NCBI RefSeq assembly: GCF_022811845.1
Contig: NZ_CP064266.1
Coordinates: 2,852,001-2,916,000 of the forward strand
Direction: 5' to 3'
DNA from: Bacillus pseudomycoides
Lineage (GTDB): Bacteria > Bacillota > Bacilli > Bacillales > Bacillaceae_G
DNA: 64,000 bases
The position numbers and the translations under genes are program-made. Below the pieces are notes generated by a model, which worked only from the letters and a program-made list of their open reading frames with translations, searched no databases and had not been told where the DNA came from. Of the stretch, positions 51,592 through 59,690 are shown piece by piece. Numbering within the stretch: the stretch's first letter is position 1; each line of letters opens with the position of its first letter.

Positions 51592-51646
51592 TTAGTTCAA
51601 ACAGTACATACAGAGGGAGAAATGATGTATGTTAGTTCAAACAGTA
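51592..51646 (+). repeat. Two 15-bp direct repeats around a start codon
   Basis: TTAGTTCAAACAGTA at 51592-51606 (near the expected transcription start) and at 51632-51646 (codons 2-6 of the gene), exactly 40 bp apart. Confidence 0.75.
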
Positions 51647-51892
51647 TTTGAAATGGGGAGAAAAGAAAAGTTAGGAAATTATGTAAACGCATTGCAAGCA
51701 CTTCGTGAGCAATATGATATTGAAACAGATTGTATTGCGATTATTGAAGCAACAGAAGAATATTATTTATTTCTAATAAAACAAAAAGAGTGCTATGATG
51801 TTGTGAAAGTAGAAACAGTTGACACAAATCTTGAATATTATACGAAAGCATATAAAATAAGTAGTTTTAATCATACTTCGTATCAAATGTAA
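51629..51892 (+). CDS. Protein of unknown function, 87 residues
   Basis: ATG after AGAGGGAG (9-base spacing), own promoter and terminator. Soluble, mixed alpha/beta in appearance: VFEMGRKEKLGNYVNALQAL, REQYDIETDCIAIIEATEEY, then TNLEYYTKAYKISSF. Two cysteines. No family recognised. Confidence 0.75.
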   Translation: MLVQTVFEMGRKEKLGNYVNALQALREQYDIETDCIAIIEATEEYYLFLIKQKECYDVVKVETVDTNLEYYTKAYKISSFNHTSYQM

Positions 51893-51921
51893 AAACCCCT
51901 TCAATTGAAGGGGTTTTTACT
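51891..51921. terminator. Bidirectional terminator
   Basis: AAAAACCCCTTCAATTGAAGGGGTTTTTA between convergent genes. Confidence 0.92.
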
Positions 51922-53275
51922 AAGAAGCCTTAGGTTTAGAATGTTTTTCCATTAGTGGTACAGGTTTTGCGCCCTTTAACTTTGCAATTAGAAAACCAAT
52001 AATTGCTCCTGTTAGTGCTGGTAAGAGCCAACCGATTCCTTCATTATATAATGGGATAGATTCAAAGTAAGAAGTAATGAATGTGACTGGCACATTCCCT
52101 TGTTTTAATCCATCAAATATACTTATGACTGCAGCTCCAATTAAAGAGCCAACATAAACAGAACGATAACCACCGAAGTATTTATGAAGTAGTGATAATA
52201 GTACGAGTACGATAGCGATTGGATATACAACTAGTAGAATTGGAACAGAGATTGCAATGATTTTTGTTAATCCTAAGTTTGCTACTAGAAGTCCTAATAC
52301 ACAAATTGTACCAGCTAGACTTTTGTATGAAAATTTTGTAAATAGAGTTGAGAAATATTGGCTACATGCAGATACAAGTCCAACGCATGTTGTTAAACAA
52401 GCAAGCGTAACGGTGAGCGCTAATAAAGAAAGACCGTATGGGCCGAATAATTGTTGAACGATAACTGTAAGTAATTGTCCGCCATTTTTTGCATATCCAA
52501 GTGAAACGCTAGTTACACCTAGCCACCCAAGTGCTCCATATACAAGTACGAGCCCTATAGCTGCAATGAGTCCTGCTTTTGTCGTTGCGATTGCAATTGC
52601 CTTGCGATCTTTTACACCTTTTGAGCGGATTGTATTCACGACAATAATTCCAAATGCAAGAGCCGAAATTGTATCCATTGTTAAGTACCCTTCCATAAAC
52701 CCTTTGAAAATTGGAGAAGTTTGATACTCTTGCATTGCTGGACCGGATTGTCCAAGTGGTGTAAAGACACTTTTTACAAATAATACGAAAATAGAAAGTA
52801 ATAAAATAGGTGTTAACACATTTCCAATTCGATCTACTAGTTTAGAAGGATTTAAGCTGAGCCAATATACAATGGCAAAGAAAATGATTGTATAAATCAA
52901 TAATGTGAATCCGCTAGTACGAACTGCTTCTGGTAAAAAGGAACTAACACCCATTTCGTAAGCGACGTTAGCGACACGCGGAATTCCCATAGACGGACCA
53001 ATGGCTATATAGACAATGACTGTAAAGAAAATTCCGAACATTGGATGAACATGACTTGCAAGCTGTTGCATCCCGTTTCCTGAAAGAGAGATGGCAATAA
53101 CAGTTAACAATGGCAAACCAACCCCTGTTAGTAAAAAGCCAAGCATTGCTGACCAGAAGTGTTCACCAGCATTTTGTCCAAGCATTGGAGGGAAAATTAA
53201 GTTACCTGCTCCAAAAAATAAAGAAAATAGCATAAGACCTGTGGAAAAAATATGTTTTTTTGATACAGTGTTCAT
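51920..53275 (-). CDS. brnQ: Branched-chain amino acid:cation symporter BrnQ
   Basis: 451 residues, 12 membrane segments, LIVCS family. Begins KKHIFSTGLMLFSLFFGAGN, then LIFPPMLGQNAGEHF, followed by GVGLPLLTVIAISLSGNG. Imports Ile, Leu and Val with Na+ or H+. ATG start after AAAGGAGG. The upstream Ile T-box ties its expression to isoleucine charging, which suggests Ile is the key substrate. Confidence 0.95.
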   Translation of the reverse strand: MNTVSKKHIFSTGLMLFSLFFGAGNLIFPPMLGQNAGEHFWSAMLGFLLTGVGLPLLTVIAISLSGNGMQQLASHVHPMFGIFFTVIVYIAIGPSMGIPRVANVAYEMGVSSFLPEAVRTSGFTLLIYTIIFFAIVYWLSLNPSKLVDRIGNVLTPILLLSIFVLFVKSVFTPLGQSGPAMQEYQTSPIFKGFMEGYLTMDTISALAFGIIVVNTIRSKGVKDRKAIAIATTKAGLIAAIGLVLVYGALGWLGVTSVSLGYAKNGGQLLTVIVQQLFGPYGLSLLALTVTLACLTTCVGLVSACSQYFSTLFTKFSYKSLAGTICVLGLLVANLGLTKIIAISVPILLVVYPIAIVLVLLSLLHKYFGGYRSVYVGSLIGAAVISIFDGLKQGNVPVTFITSYFESIPLYNEGIGWLLPALTGAIIGFLIAKLKGAKPVPLMEKHSKPKAS

Positions 53276-53311
53276 TGTTTTCCTCCTTTAATAAAAATTC
53301 ATTCGTAAAAA

Positions 53312-53600
53312 CACAAAAAACTCGCCCCTTAATAAAGGGACGAGTTATATTTACCCGCGATACCACCCTAGTTCATACACGTAGAAATACATCTATATGT
53401 ATGCGGCTTTGCAACGTACAACATGATACGTGTTCCTTGTAACGGGGGACGACCGGTAAGAACTTACTACATCGTTCGGTTCTACTTCTCGGAGATGATT
53501 TTCGGTTACGCACTGAACATTGGCTTTCAGCAAGGCGCCAACTCTCTGGGGAACAGCTTTATAACGTACTCGTTCTCGTCAATGAATTTTGTTCAAGTAT
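53312..53600 (-). ncRNA. T-box leader, specifier ATC (isoleucine)
   Basis: On the minus strand: AGAGAGTTGGCGCC stem I motif, specifier loop CCGAAA-ATC-ATCTCCGAG (Ile codon, 53499-53497; the next triplet is also ATC), T-box TAGGGTGGTATCGCGGG at 53369-53353, and terminator ACTCGTCCCTTTATTAAGGG-type stem closing with GCGAGTTTTTT. Precedes brnQ by about 40 bases. Confidence 0.92.
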
Positions 53601-53634
53601 TCTGAAAGTATTTTCACATGTTTTTTTCATAAAG

Positions 53635-55173
53635 TCAATAGATTTTTTGAATAAAATTTTGAGGGAATGTATCTATATGAGAAATGGAACGAATATAGTT
53701 TGCAAAAGCTTCTTGATCTGTCGGACCTTCAGTACGATTTCTTCCTGCTTTGAAAGTCATAAATTTATCTCCCCCATTTGCTAAAAAAGAATTGGTAACA
53801 ACAGAGTATACTTGATCATCTTGTAAAGGGGTTCCATTTTCTAATGAAATAGCTTCGATTAAATTATTTTTCCAGTTATAGCGAATTCCAGAAATTTGTA
53901 GCATGCGAGTTTCATCTTTCCATTGCTCTTGCAAGACATTTCGAATATCTTTTCCAGACAAATCCATTTTGATTAATGGATTACCGAATGGTTGTATGAG
54001 GAAAGTATCTTCCCACGTAATTTTCCCTTTTTGTAAATTATGCCGGATGCTTCCAGGGTTTACAAAGGAGATATCAGCTTGCATACTTTGACGCTGAGCT
54101 ATTGCAATGAGAGTTCCTAATTTGGATTCGCCGTGCGCATTTTGCCCTCTTGTTAATTCATATTTGGTTACTCCCAGTTGTTCATCTACTTTAGTTTGAA
54201 TTTTTGAGGCGTAAGAATCTATCCAGTTTTTTGTATGTAAATCCGGAGGAAGTGCATGTTGATAGATTGGGACAATGGTTGCACCTTTTTTCGTAATATC
54301 TTTCGTTTTACGATTTAATGTAACAGTGACATTTGAAAAGGCTTTTCCATATGAATATGCTTGAACGAGTAGTTTTCCGTTTACATTTCCATTTATATAA
54401 GAGTGGCTATGTCCACCGAATATCATATCAACGTCGGTATCTAACTGATTTGCTAAATCAGCTAAAGCCCCATTTGTGTTCCCTCCTGTTGTATTGCCAC
54501 CAAGATGGGCGAGAATAACAAATGCGTGAATACCTTTCTTTTGTAGTTGGTATACATAGGAATTAATGGAAGAAGCTTCATCTAAAAAGAGAACAGAGGA
54601 CATATTGGTATGCATTGTTAGAAATGGAGTATCTTTTGTAACGACACCAATGAAGGCAATTGGAATACCATCAACCCACTTAATTGTATAGGGAGGGAAG
54701 AGAGGCTGCTGCGTACTACTATTTAAAACATTTGCACATATATAGGGAAATGAACTGCCTGAAAATGAATTTGTTTGTGTGGTGGTTTCGCCACTAATTA
54801 GTTCTTTCAAAGTAACTGGGCCTTTATCGAATTCATGGTTTCCTAGTGTGCCAACATCAAATTGAAGATGATTTAAAAATTCCATTGTTGGCTTGTCATG
54901 GAAAAGTGCTGAAATTGGAGGACTCCCACCAATCATATCACCTGTATGAACAAGTAAGGTGTTAGGATTTTTATTACGATAAGATTGAATATAAGCAGCT
55001 ATGTAATCAGCGCGTCCTACAGCTTTACCATGCAATGTTGAAGTGGTATTCAATTGACCGTGAAAATCATTGAGGCTGAGAATTTGTACGGATACATCGG
55101 TAGGTAGAGAGGAAGGAAAAAGAAATAAAAAAATTAGTTTGATAAGAAAAGGGAGTAATAGGAAAGAATTCAT
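53635..55173 (-). CDS. Secreted 5'-nucleotidase / 2',3'-cyclic phosphodiesterase family protein
   Basis: 512 residues with a signal peptide (NSFLLLPFLIKLIFLFLFPS). Metallophosphatase motifs: SLNDFHGQL, HTGDMIGGSPP, GTLGNHEFDKG, ILAHLGG and FGGHSHSYING; C-terminal nucleotide-binding domain with NPGSIRHNLQKGKITWED and FLANGGDKFMTF. Probably releases nucleosides and phosphate outside the membrane. No LPXTG or membrane anchor at the C-terminus is seen, unlike larger cell-wall paralogues. ATG after GAGGAGTG. Confidence 0.9.
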   Translation of the reverse strand: MNSFLLLPFLIKLIFLFLFPSSLPTDVSVQILSLNDFHGQLNTTSTLHGKAVGRADYIAAYIQSYRNKNPNTLLVHTGDMIGGSPPISALFHDKPTMEFLNHLQFDVGTLGNHEFDKGPVTLKELISGETTTQTNSFSGSSFPYICANVLNSSTQQPLFPPYTIKWVDGIPIAFIGVVTKDTPFLTMHTNMSSVLFLDEASSINSYVYQLQKKGIHAFVILAHLGGNTTGGNTNGALADLANQLDTDVDMIFGGHSHSYINGNVNGKLLVQAYSYGKAFSNVTVTLNRKTKDITKKGATIVPIYQHALPPDLHTKNWIDSYASKIQTKVDEQLGVTKYELTRGQNAHGESKLGTLIAIAQRQSMQADISFVNPGSIRHNLQKGKITWEDTFLIQPFGNPLIKMDLSGKDIRNVLQEQWKDETRMLQISGIRYNWKNNLIEAISLENGTPLQDDQVYSVVTNSFLANGGDKFMTFKAGRNRTEGPTDQEAFANYIRSISHIDTFPQNFIQKIY

Positions 55174-55397
55174 AGTAACACTCCTCTAGTAAACTGATTT
55201 TAGGTAGGAAGTTTCACTTTATTGTATGAGGAGTAGGAGGGAATCTTTTGTAAAAAATACGTAAAGGTATGGAGGAAATGTAAAATTTTTTGAAAAATAT
55301 GATAATTAAAACAAGGAAGCAGGAATCTTTTTTATCGATAGAGAATAATACTACAATCCACTTGCTGGAAAGAACAAACCAAAAAGAGGTGACGGAA

Positions 55398-55607
55398 ATG
55401 CTTGCGATGGGTGTATTGTTTGGAATTATAGTAATTTGTGGTTTCATATGGTTATATTATTCGCGTTCGTTTAAACAAGCAGAAGTGTTACTCTTTCAAA
55501 AAGGTAGTTTGTTGACAAGTCAATCTAGATATTTAGTATGTTCAAAGTGTGGAAGTGCACAGGCTAGAAGTGGAGGGTATCAAGAGTGTTGCAAAATTAG
55601 GTTATGA
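55398..55607 (+). CDS. Small membrane-anchored protein with cysteine motif, 69 residues
   Basis: ATG 55398 after AGAGGTGACGG. One N-terminal membrane segment (GVLFGIIVICGFIWLYYS), then a basic region and a cysteine-rich end (LVCSKCGSAQARSGGYQECC), a CxxC...CC pattern suggestive of a metal ribbon, perhaps incomplete. Family not recognised. Ends just before a terminator. Confidence 0.65.
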   Translation: MLAMGVLFGIIVICGFIWLYYSRSFKQAEVLLFQKGSLLTSQSRYLVCSKCGSAQARSGGYQECCKIRL

Positions 55608-55608
55608 A

Positions 55609-55643
55609 AGAAGCCTCACAAAATTATGTGAGGCTTTCTTAAG
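55609..55643. terminator. Bidirectional terminator
   Basis: GAAGCCTCACAAAATTATGTGAGGCTTTC between convergent genes. Confidence 0.9.
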
Positions 55644-56415
55644 ATTTTGTGGCACTCCAAATGGTCCAGCGATCTTGTTCGATAATTGGAGCTATGTTGT
55701 GTAGCTCAGTATGAATATGATGTAGAAGATGAGAAAGTTCATTATCCGTTAATTCGTATAAAATAGATCGGCCTGTTCGTGGTGATAAATCTTGTAGTAA
55801 TACTTCAATAGAAACATGGATTTTTCGAACTTCCCACATTGTTTGGAGGGGAAGTGGATGCATACCGTTTTGTTTTATTAATTGTTGTATGCGTGTTGTT
55901 TTTGGTCTTCGTTTTTCCTCTATTTGAATGAGTTTTGGATAGACGGAGAAGAAATATCCACGAATATGTTCTAGGCTGCCGGGAATTGTACAATCTTCAA
56001 TAGTGCGATCTTGAAGAATAAGCATTCCATTTTTCTTTAAGATACGTGAGGCTTCTTGTAAAAATTTCGGGATGTCTTGTAAGTGATGGATAACAGCACG
56101 AGAAATCACAATATCAAAAGTTGCATCAGCAAATGGCATATGGTGGGCATCACCGTGAATGAATGAGATGTTTTGGAAAGAAGTACAATTTTCTCTAGCT
56201 GCTTGTAACATTTTTTTTGAGAAATCGAAGCCGACGATATTATTAGCTCCCATAAGTGCCAGTTCTTTTGTATAAATACCACCGCCACAGCCAATGTCGA
56301 CTATATTTTTATCGCTTACATTAATTATACTTTGGATCATTTTGCGCCAAGAAAGATCTGCATTTCGGGCGGCATAGGTGTATTTATTATTAGTATCATG
56401 AAAATTAATAGACAT
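55639..56415 (-). CDS. Class I SAM-dependent methyltransferase
   Basis: 258 residues from ATG 56415 (AAGGGAGG, 8-base spacing). SAM-binding motif NIVDIGCGGGIYTKELALMG, acidic strand 2 end (GFDFSKKML), HGDAHHMPFADATFD and SRAVIHHLQDIPKFLQEASR give a UbiE/Methyltransf_11 type. Substrate unknown; neighbours give no hint. Confidence 0.88.
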   Translation of the reverse strand: MSINFHDTNNKYTYAARNADLSWRKMIQSIINVSDKNIVDIGCGGGIYTKELALMGANNIVGFDFSKKMLQAARENCTSFQNISFIHGDAHHMPFADATFDIVISRAVIHHLQDIPKFLQEASRILKKNGMLILQDRTIEDCTIPGSLEHIRGYFFSVYPKLIQIEEKRRPKTTRIQQLIKQNGMHPLPLQTMWEVRKIHVSIEVLLQDLSPRTGRSILYELTDNELSHLLHHIHTELHNIAPIIEQDRWTIWSATKS

Positions 56416-56526
56416 ATGAAAACCTCCCTTCGTGTTTAGCATATCTCATTTCATCATACATAACGTTTTTGTTTTATTTTCAAGAACAATAAGCTTTTCT
56501 TATTGTTCTAGATAGGAGGATTCGGA

Positions 56527-57378
56527 GTGGACAGAAAATATTTACTAATCCTATTCATTTTTTTATTAGCATCGTGTAGCCAAGTTGAACAAAAAAAAGA
56601 GAAAAAACAAGTAGAAGAGACGGTGAACTCTATGCAGGAAAGTATACAAGTAACAATTATACAGAAAGGAAAGGTTGAAAAGGTTTTAAAACAAGAGGAA
56701 GCAAAAAAAGTAGTGAATATCATGAATAAGGCTGAAAAACAACAAATAACAGGGAGCTTTGGAGAGCCGGAGTACGAAATTCAAATTGAGAACAATGGAA
56801 AGAAGAAAACATATCGTGCATGGTTAAGGGGAGAAGATCGACAAGGTTGGCTACAAGATGAAAAAGGCATGTATATGCTTACAAAATCTGATACAGAACA
56901 ACTCTTATCTATACTCTCGATTGCTCCTGAATCAACAAGTGATGGTACACAAGTGAATGTATTAACAGAGGTGACAAAAAAGGATTTGCAAATTACCGCT
57001 TTTCACATTAAAACAAATGAAAAGAACATAAATTATACGGTATTTTATACAATTTCAGATTCTTTATATAAAACACTGGAAAAAGAAAAAGAATACTATT
57101 TTCAATTAACTTTTCCTGCTAAAGTACAACAAGTGATTGGAAGTAAAACAAGTGAAATAATAAAAGGTGAGAAAGTGAAAGAGGGCTATAAACAATACGA
57201 AGTGAGTATTGGTGTGCCAATAGAGAATGCGTCAGCTTCTCAAATAAAAGCATTAGAAACTTACTACGATAATTATGATTTACAAGTATTAAATCATAAA
57301 AAAGAAACAGTAGGCGCATTTCAAAATATTATTCAAATTGTAAAAGATTATGGTGAAAAAATGAATTTGCAAAGATAG
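56527..57378 (+). CDS. Lipoprotein of unknown function
   Basis: 283 residues, GTG start after AGGAGG. N-terminus RKYLLILFIFLLASCSQVEQ has a clear lipobox (LASC), so it is anchored outside the membrane. The mature region starts with a Lys/Glu-rich helix, then a mixed domain (IQIENNGKKKTYRAWLRGED, MYMLTKSDTEQLLSIL), like lipoproteins of the YhfM-type domain. Function unknown. Own terminator downstream. Confidence 0.82.
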   Translation: MDRKYLLILFIFLLASCSQVEQKKEKKQVEETVNSMQESIQVTIIQKGKVEKVLKQEEAKKVVNIMNKAEKQQITGSFGEPEYEIQIENNGKKKTYRAWLRGEDRQGWLQDEKGMYMLTKSDTEQLLSILSIAPESTSDGTQVNVLTEVTKKDLQITAFHIKTNEKNINYTVFYTISDSLYKTLEKEKEYYFQLTFPAKVQQVIGSKTSEIIKGEKVKEGYKQYEVSIGVPIENASASQIKALETYYDNYDLQVLNHKKETVGAFQNIIQIVKDYGEKMNLQR

Positions 57379-57399
57379 AGAAAGTTTTTCCTAGGAAAT

Positions 57400-57440
57400 G
57401 ATAATAGAGTGAACCGAAACGGTTCACTCTATTATTTTGT
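57400..57440. terminator. Bidirectional terminator
   Basis: AATAGAGTGAACCGAAACGGTTCACTCTATTATTTTG between convergent genes. Confidence 0.9.
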
Positions 57441-57629
57441 TTTGGTAGATGGCTCATTTAGTGATTTTCGTGTAATCAGATAGGAAATCATAAGAGCAGA
57501 AAGAATAATAAAGATAATAAAGAGATGTTTTGGTAAGAAATCTAATAGCAAGACATAGCCAACGGTATAAAAGATTAGTGACGAAGCTAAAAAGGAAAGG
57601 GTGCTAATAATGAAAGATTGTAATGTCAT
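57432..57629 (-). CDS. Small two-span membrane protein, 65 residues
   Basis: ATG 57629 after AAAGGAGG with 8-base spacing. Two hydrophobic segments (FIISTLSFLASSLIFYTVGY and HLFIIFIILSALMISYLIT) with a charged tail. Unknown function. Confidence 0.65.
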   Translation of the reverse strand: MTLQSFIISTLSFLASSLIFYTVGYVLLLDFLPKHLFIIFIILSALMISYLITRKSLNEPSTKTK

Positions 57630-57748
57630 TTCTTTTCTACCTCCTTTCATTATTAGTTTTGGCTAAAATTGGATGAAATAAACATGGTTTCTAATAAAAG
57701 AAAAAAATATGGCATAATAGAGAAAAAAGAAAGAGGAAGGAGAGAGGT

Positions 57749-58846
57749 ATGAAAAATAATACAAAAGGATTATGGGGAATTGTAGCCGCTGTAGGAATAT
57801 TTTTGCTTTCTAAGTTGAAATGGGTATTTGCGATTTTTAAATTCGCAAAATTTTCAACAGTATTTAGCATGCTATTATCACTTGGGGCATATGCCACTAT
57901 ATATGGATGGAAATTTGGTGTAGCACTGATTTATCTGCTTTTTGTTCATGAAATGGGACATTTGTGGGCGGCGAAACGAAAAGGTATACCTACGTCTCCA
58001 GCGATTTTTATTCCATTTATGGGTGCTCTTATTGGAATGAAAGAGATGCCAAAAAGCGCAAAGGATGAAGCTTATCTTGCTTATATGGGACCTCTTTTTG
58101 GACTGTTGTCATTTTTACCAGCAATTCCGCTCTATATAATAACAGGGGAACCGTTTTGGGCTCTTGTTATTTTACTTGGAAGTATGTTGAACTTTTTTAA
58201 CCTAATTCCAGTTTCTCCACTAGACGGGGGACGAATTATTTCTGTTGTAAGTACAAAAATTTGGATGTTAGGTCTAGCTGTATTGCTCGGATATTCTATT
58301 TTCTTTAAGAGTATTATGGGTGGATTCATCTTTATAATCGGTTGTATGGAACTGTATAGGGTGATGAAGCGAAATAAACCAATTGAAGAATTAGGATATA
58401 AAGTAGATGTGATGAAAGTTTACCTTGCAAAATTTCAAGAAGAATTCCAAGAAACAGAAGCGGTTCACCGAACAATCTATATGATTCATCATGAAATGAA
58501 TTTGCTAAGACAAAGGGAAAGAGAGAATAAATTAGAAACGGGAGAGCGTCAAAAGATTGAAGTAATAGAATATATACTACCAAAATTTGAACCGCTTGAT
58601 TATGTACCGTATGAAGATGAAAAAGAGGAGCATTTCATTCGTATAACAGAAGCTTTAGAAGTATCAGAAAGAAAAATGAATGAATGGGAAAAAGAGAAGA
58701 AACAACAAGAAGACTATTATAAAATTGATACAAAAACAAAATGGACAGTGTTTGCTTGTTATATTGGTTTACTTGCGATACTTGGTTACACTGCTTATGA
58801 AGGATATATCGTTTTACAAGATCATTTACCAAAGCGAAATGCGTAG
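57749..58846 (+). CDS. Site-2 protease family (M50-like) membrane metalloprotease
   Basis: 365 residues. HExxH zinc motif in YLLFVHEMGHLWAAKRKGIP (about residue 70) and the second ligand motif NLIPVSPLDGGRI (about residue 155), in a six-span core. The C-terminal third is a cytoplasmic charged helical domain followed by one more membrane segment (TVFACYIGLLAILGYTAY). Such proteases cut membrane-embedded substrates, but none is evident here and there is no PDZ domain. ATG after GGAAGGAGAGAGG. Confidence 0.88.
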   Translation: MKNNTKGLWGIVAAVGIFLLSKLKWVFAIFKFAKFSTVFSMLLSLGAYATIYGWKFGVALIYLLFVHEMGHLWAAKRKGIPTSPAIFIPFMGALIGMKEMPKSAKDEAYLAYMGPLFGLLSFLPAIPLYIITGEPFWALVILLGSMLNFFNLIPVSPLDGGRIISVVSTKIWMLGLAVLLGYSIFFKSIMGGFIFIIGCMELYRVMKRNKPIEELGYKVDVMKVYLAKFQEEFQETEAVHRTIYMIHHEMNLLRQRERENKLETGERQKIEVIEYILPKFEPLDYVPYEDEKEEHFIRITEALEVSERKMNEWEKEKKQQEDYYKIDTKTKWTVFACYIGLLAILGYTAYEGYIVLQDHLPKRNA

Positions 58847-58969
58847 AAAAAACGTGTCGAAATGGCAAGAAGTATTTACGGAGGAATTCTGCTTCTACAA
58901 GAGAATGTTACAAATATAACAGTATATAGAAATAGATGTAATATTCATAGTAGAAAAGGAGTTTGGTGA

Positions 58970-59491
58970 ATGAAGAGAATTTTAGGGATAATGGGAATTA
59001 TTATTATGATGGGAATTGCAAGTTATAGCTTAATGAAAGTGTTTTTATACTATGCAAGTAAACCAGCGGGAATTTCTGCGATACCACAAGTAGAAGATGT
59101 GAAGGAAAAGAAAAAAGTTTTAGAATTTATTCGTTCGACACATGAAAGTTATAACAACTTTTTAAATTACGGCAAGGCCGAAAGATATACAGAAGGAGAT
59201 TGGGGTCATCTCTTGCAGTGGTTTCAACAACAGGAACCTGCTTTAAAAAATATACATACAGAAATAAAAAACGAGAAGATAAAACGAGATGTGAGACGAA
59301 GTTATGACATATTGAAAAAGGGCATAGAGAGCCAAAATATCGAATATGTTGTTTATGCACATCGTGTTTATCACGATTTGGATATCTTGGTAAATAAATA
59401 TACAGGTGAAACAAATGTATGGGGATATACAGAGTTTGGAGACGGAAAAGATGCACAAGTAATTGAACAAGCTCTACAATCTCAGTCGTAA
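58970..59491 (+). CDS. Membrane-anchored protein of unknown function (possibly DUF6241)
   Basis: 173 residues, ATG after AAAAGGAG. N-terminal membrane anchor, then an extracytoplasmic helical domain (VLEFIRSTHESYNNFLNYGK, EGDWGHLLQWFQQQEP, VVYAHRVYHDLDILVNKYTG, VWGYTEFGDG). The pattern recalls the DUF6241-type Bacillus proteins, from memory only. Confidence 0.75.
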   Translation: MKRILGIMGIIIMMGIASYSLMKVFLYYASKPAGISAIPQVEDVKEKKKVLEFIRSTHESYNNFLNYGKAERYTEGDWGHLLQWFQQQEPALKNIHTEIKNEKIKRDVRRSYDILKKGIESQNIEYVVYAHRVYHDLDILVNKYTGETNVWGYTEFGDGKDAQVIEQALQSQS

Positions 59492-59613
59492 GCTAGCCTA
59501 TTTTGGTTAGCTTATTTCCTTTTGGGAAAGATAGGAAAAGTGTATAAAGTGAATATGAAATGAGTGTTAAATTTAAATCGTTCATACATTTTTCACAAAA
59601 GCACCATGCTTAT

Positions 59614-59629
59614 AGTGATTAAAATCACA
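59614..59629 (+). promoter_or_regulatory. Crp/Fnr-type box upstream of hmp
   Basis: AGTGATTAAAATCACA: arms GTGAT/ATCAC, 9 of 10 key positions of TGTGA-N6-TCACA. Located 62 bases before the hmp start. A Crp/Fnr regulator gene lies directly after hmp, which makes it a candidate binder. Confidence 0.5.
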
Positions 59630-59690
59630 ACCTTCCATTTTTGCTTCGTTTACAATAACAATATACAAGGAAATAGAGGAGTGGGATATA

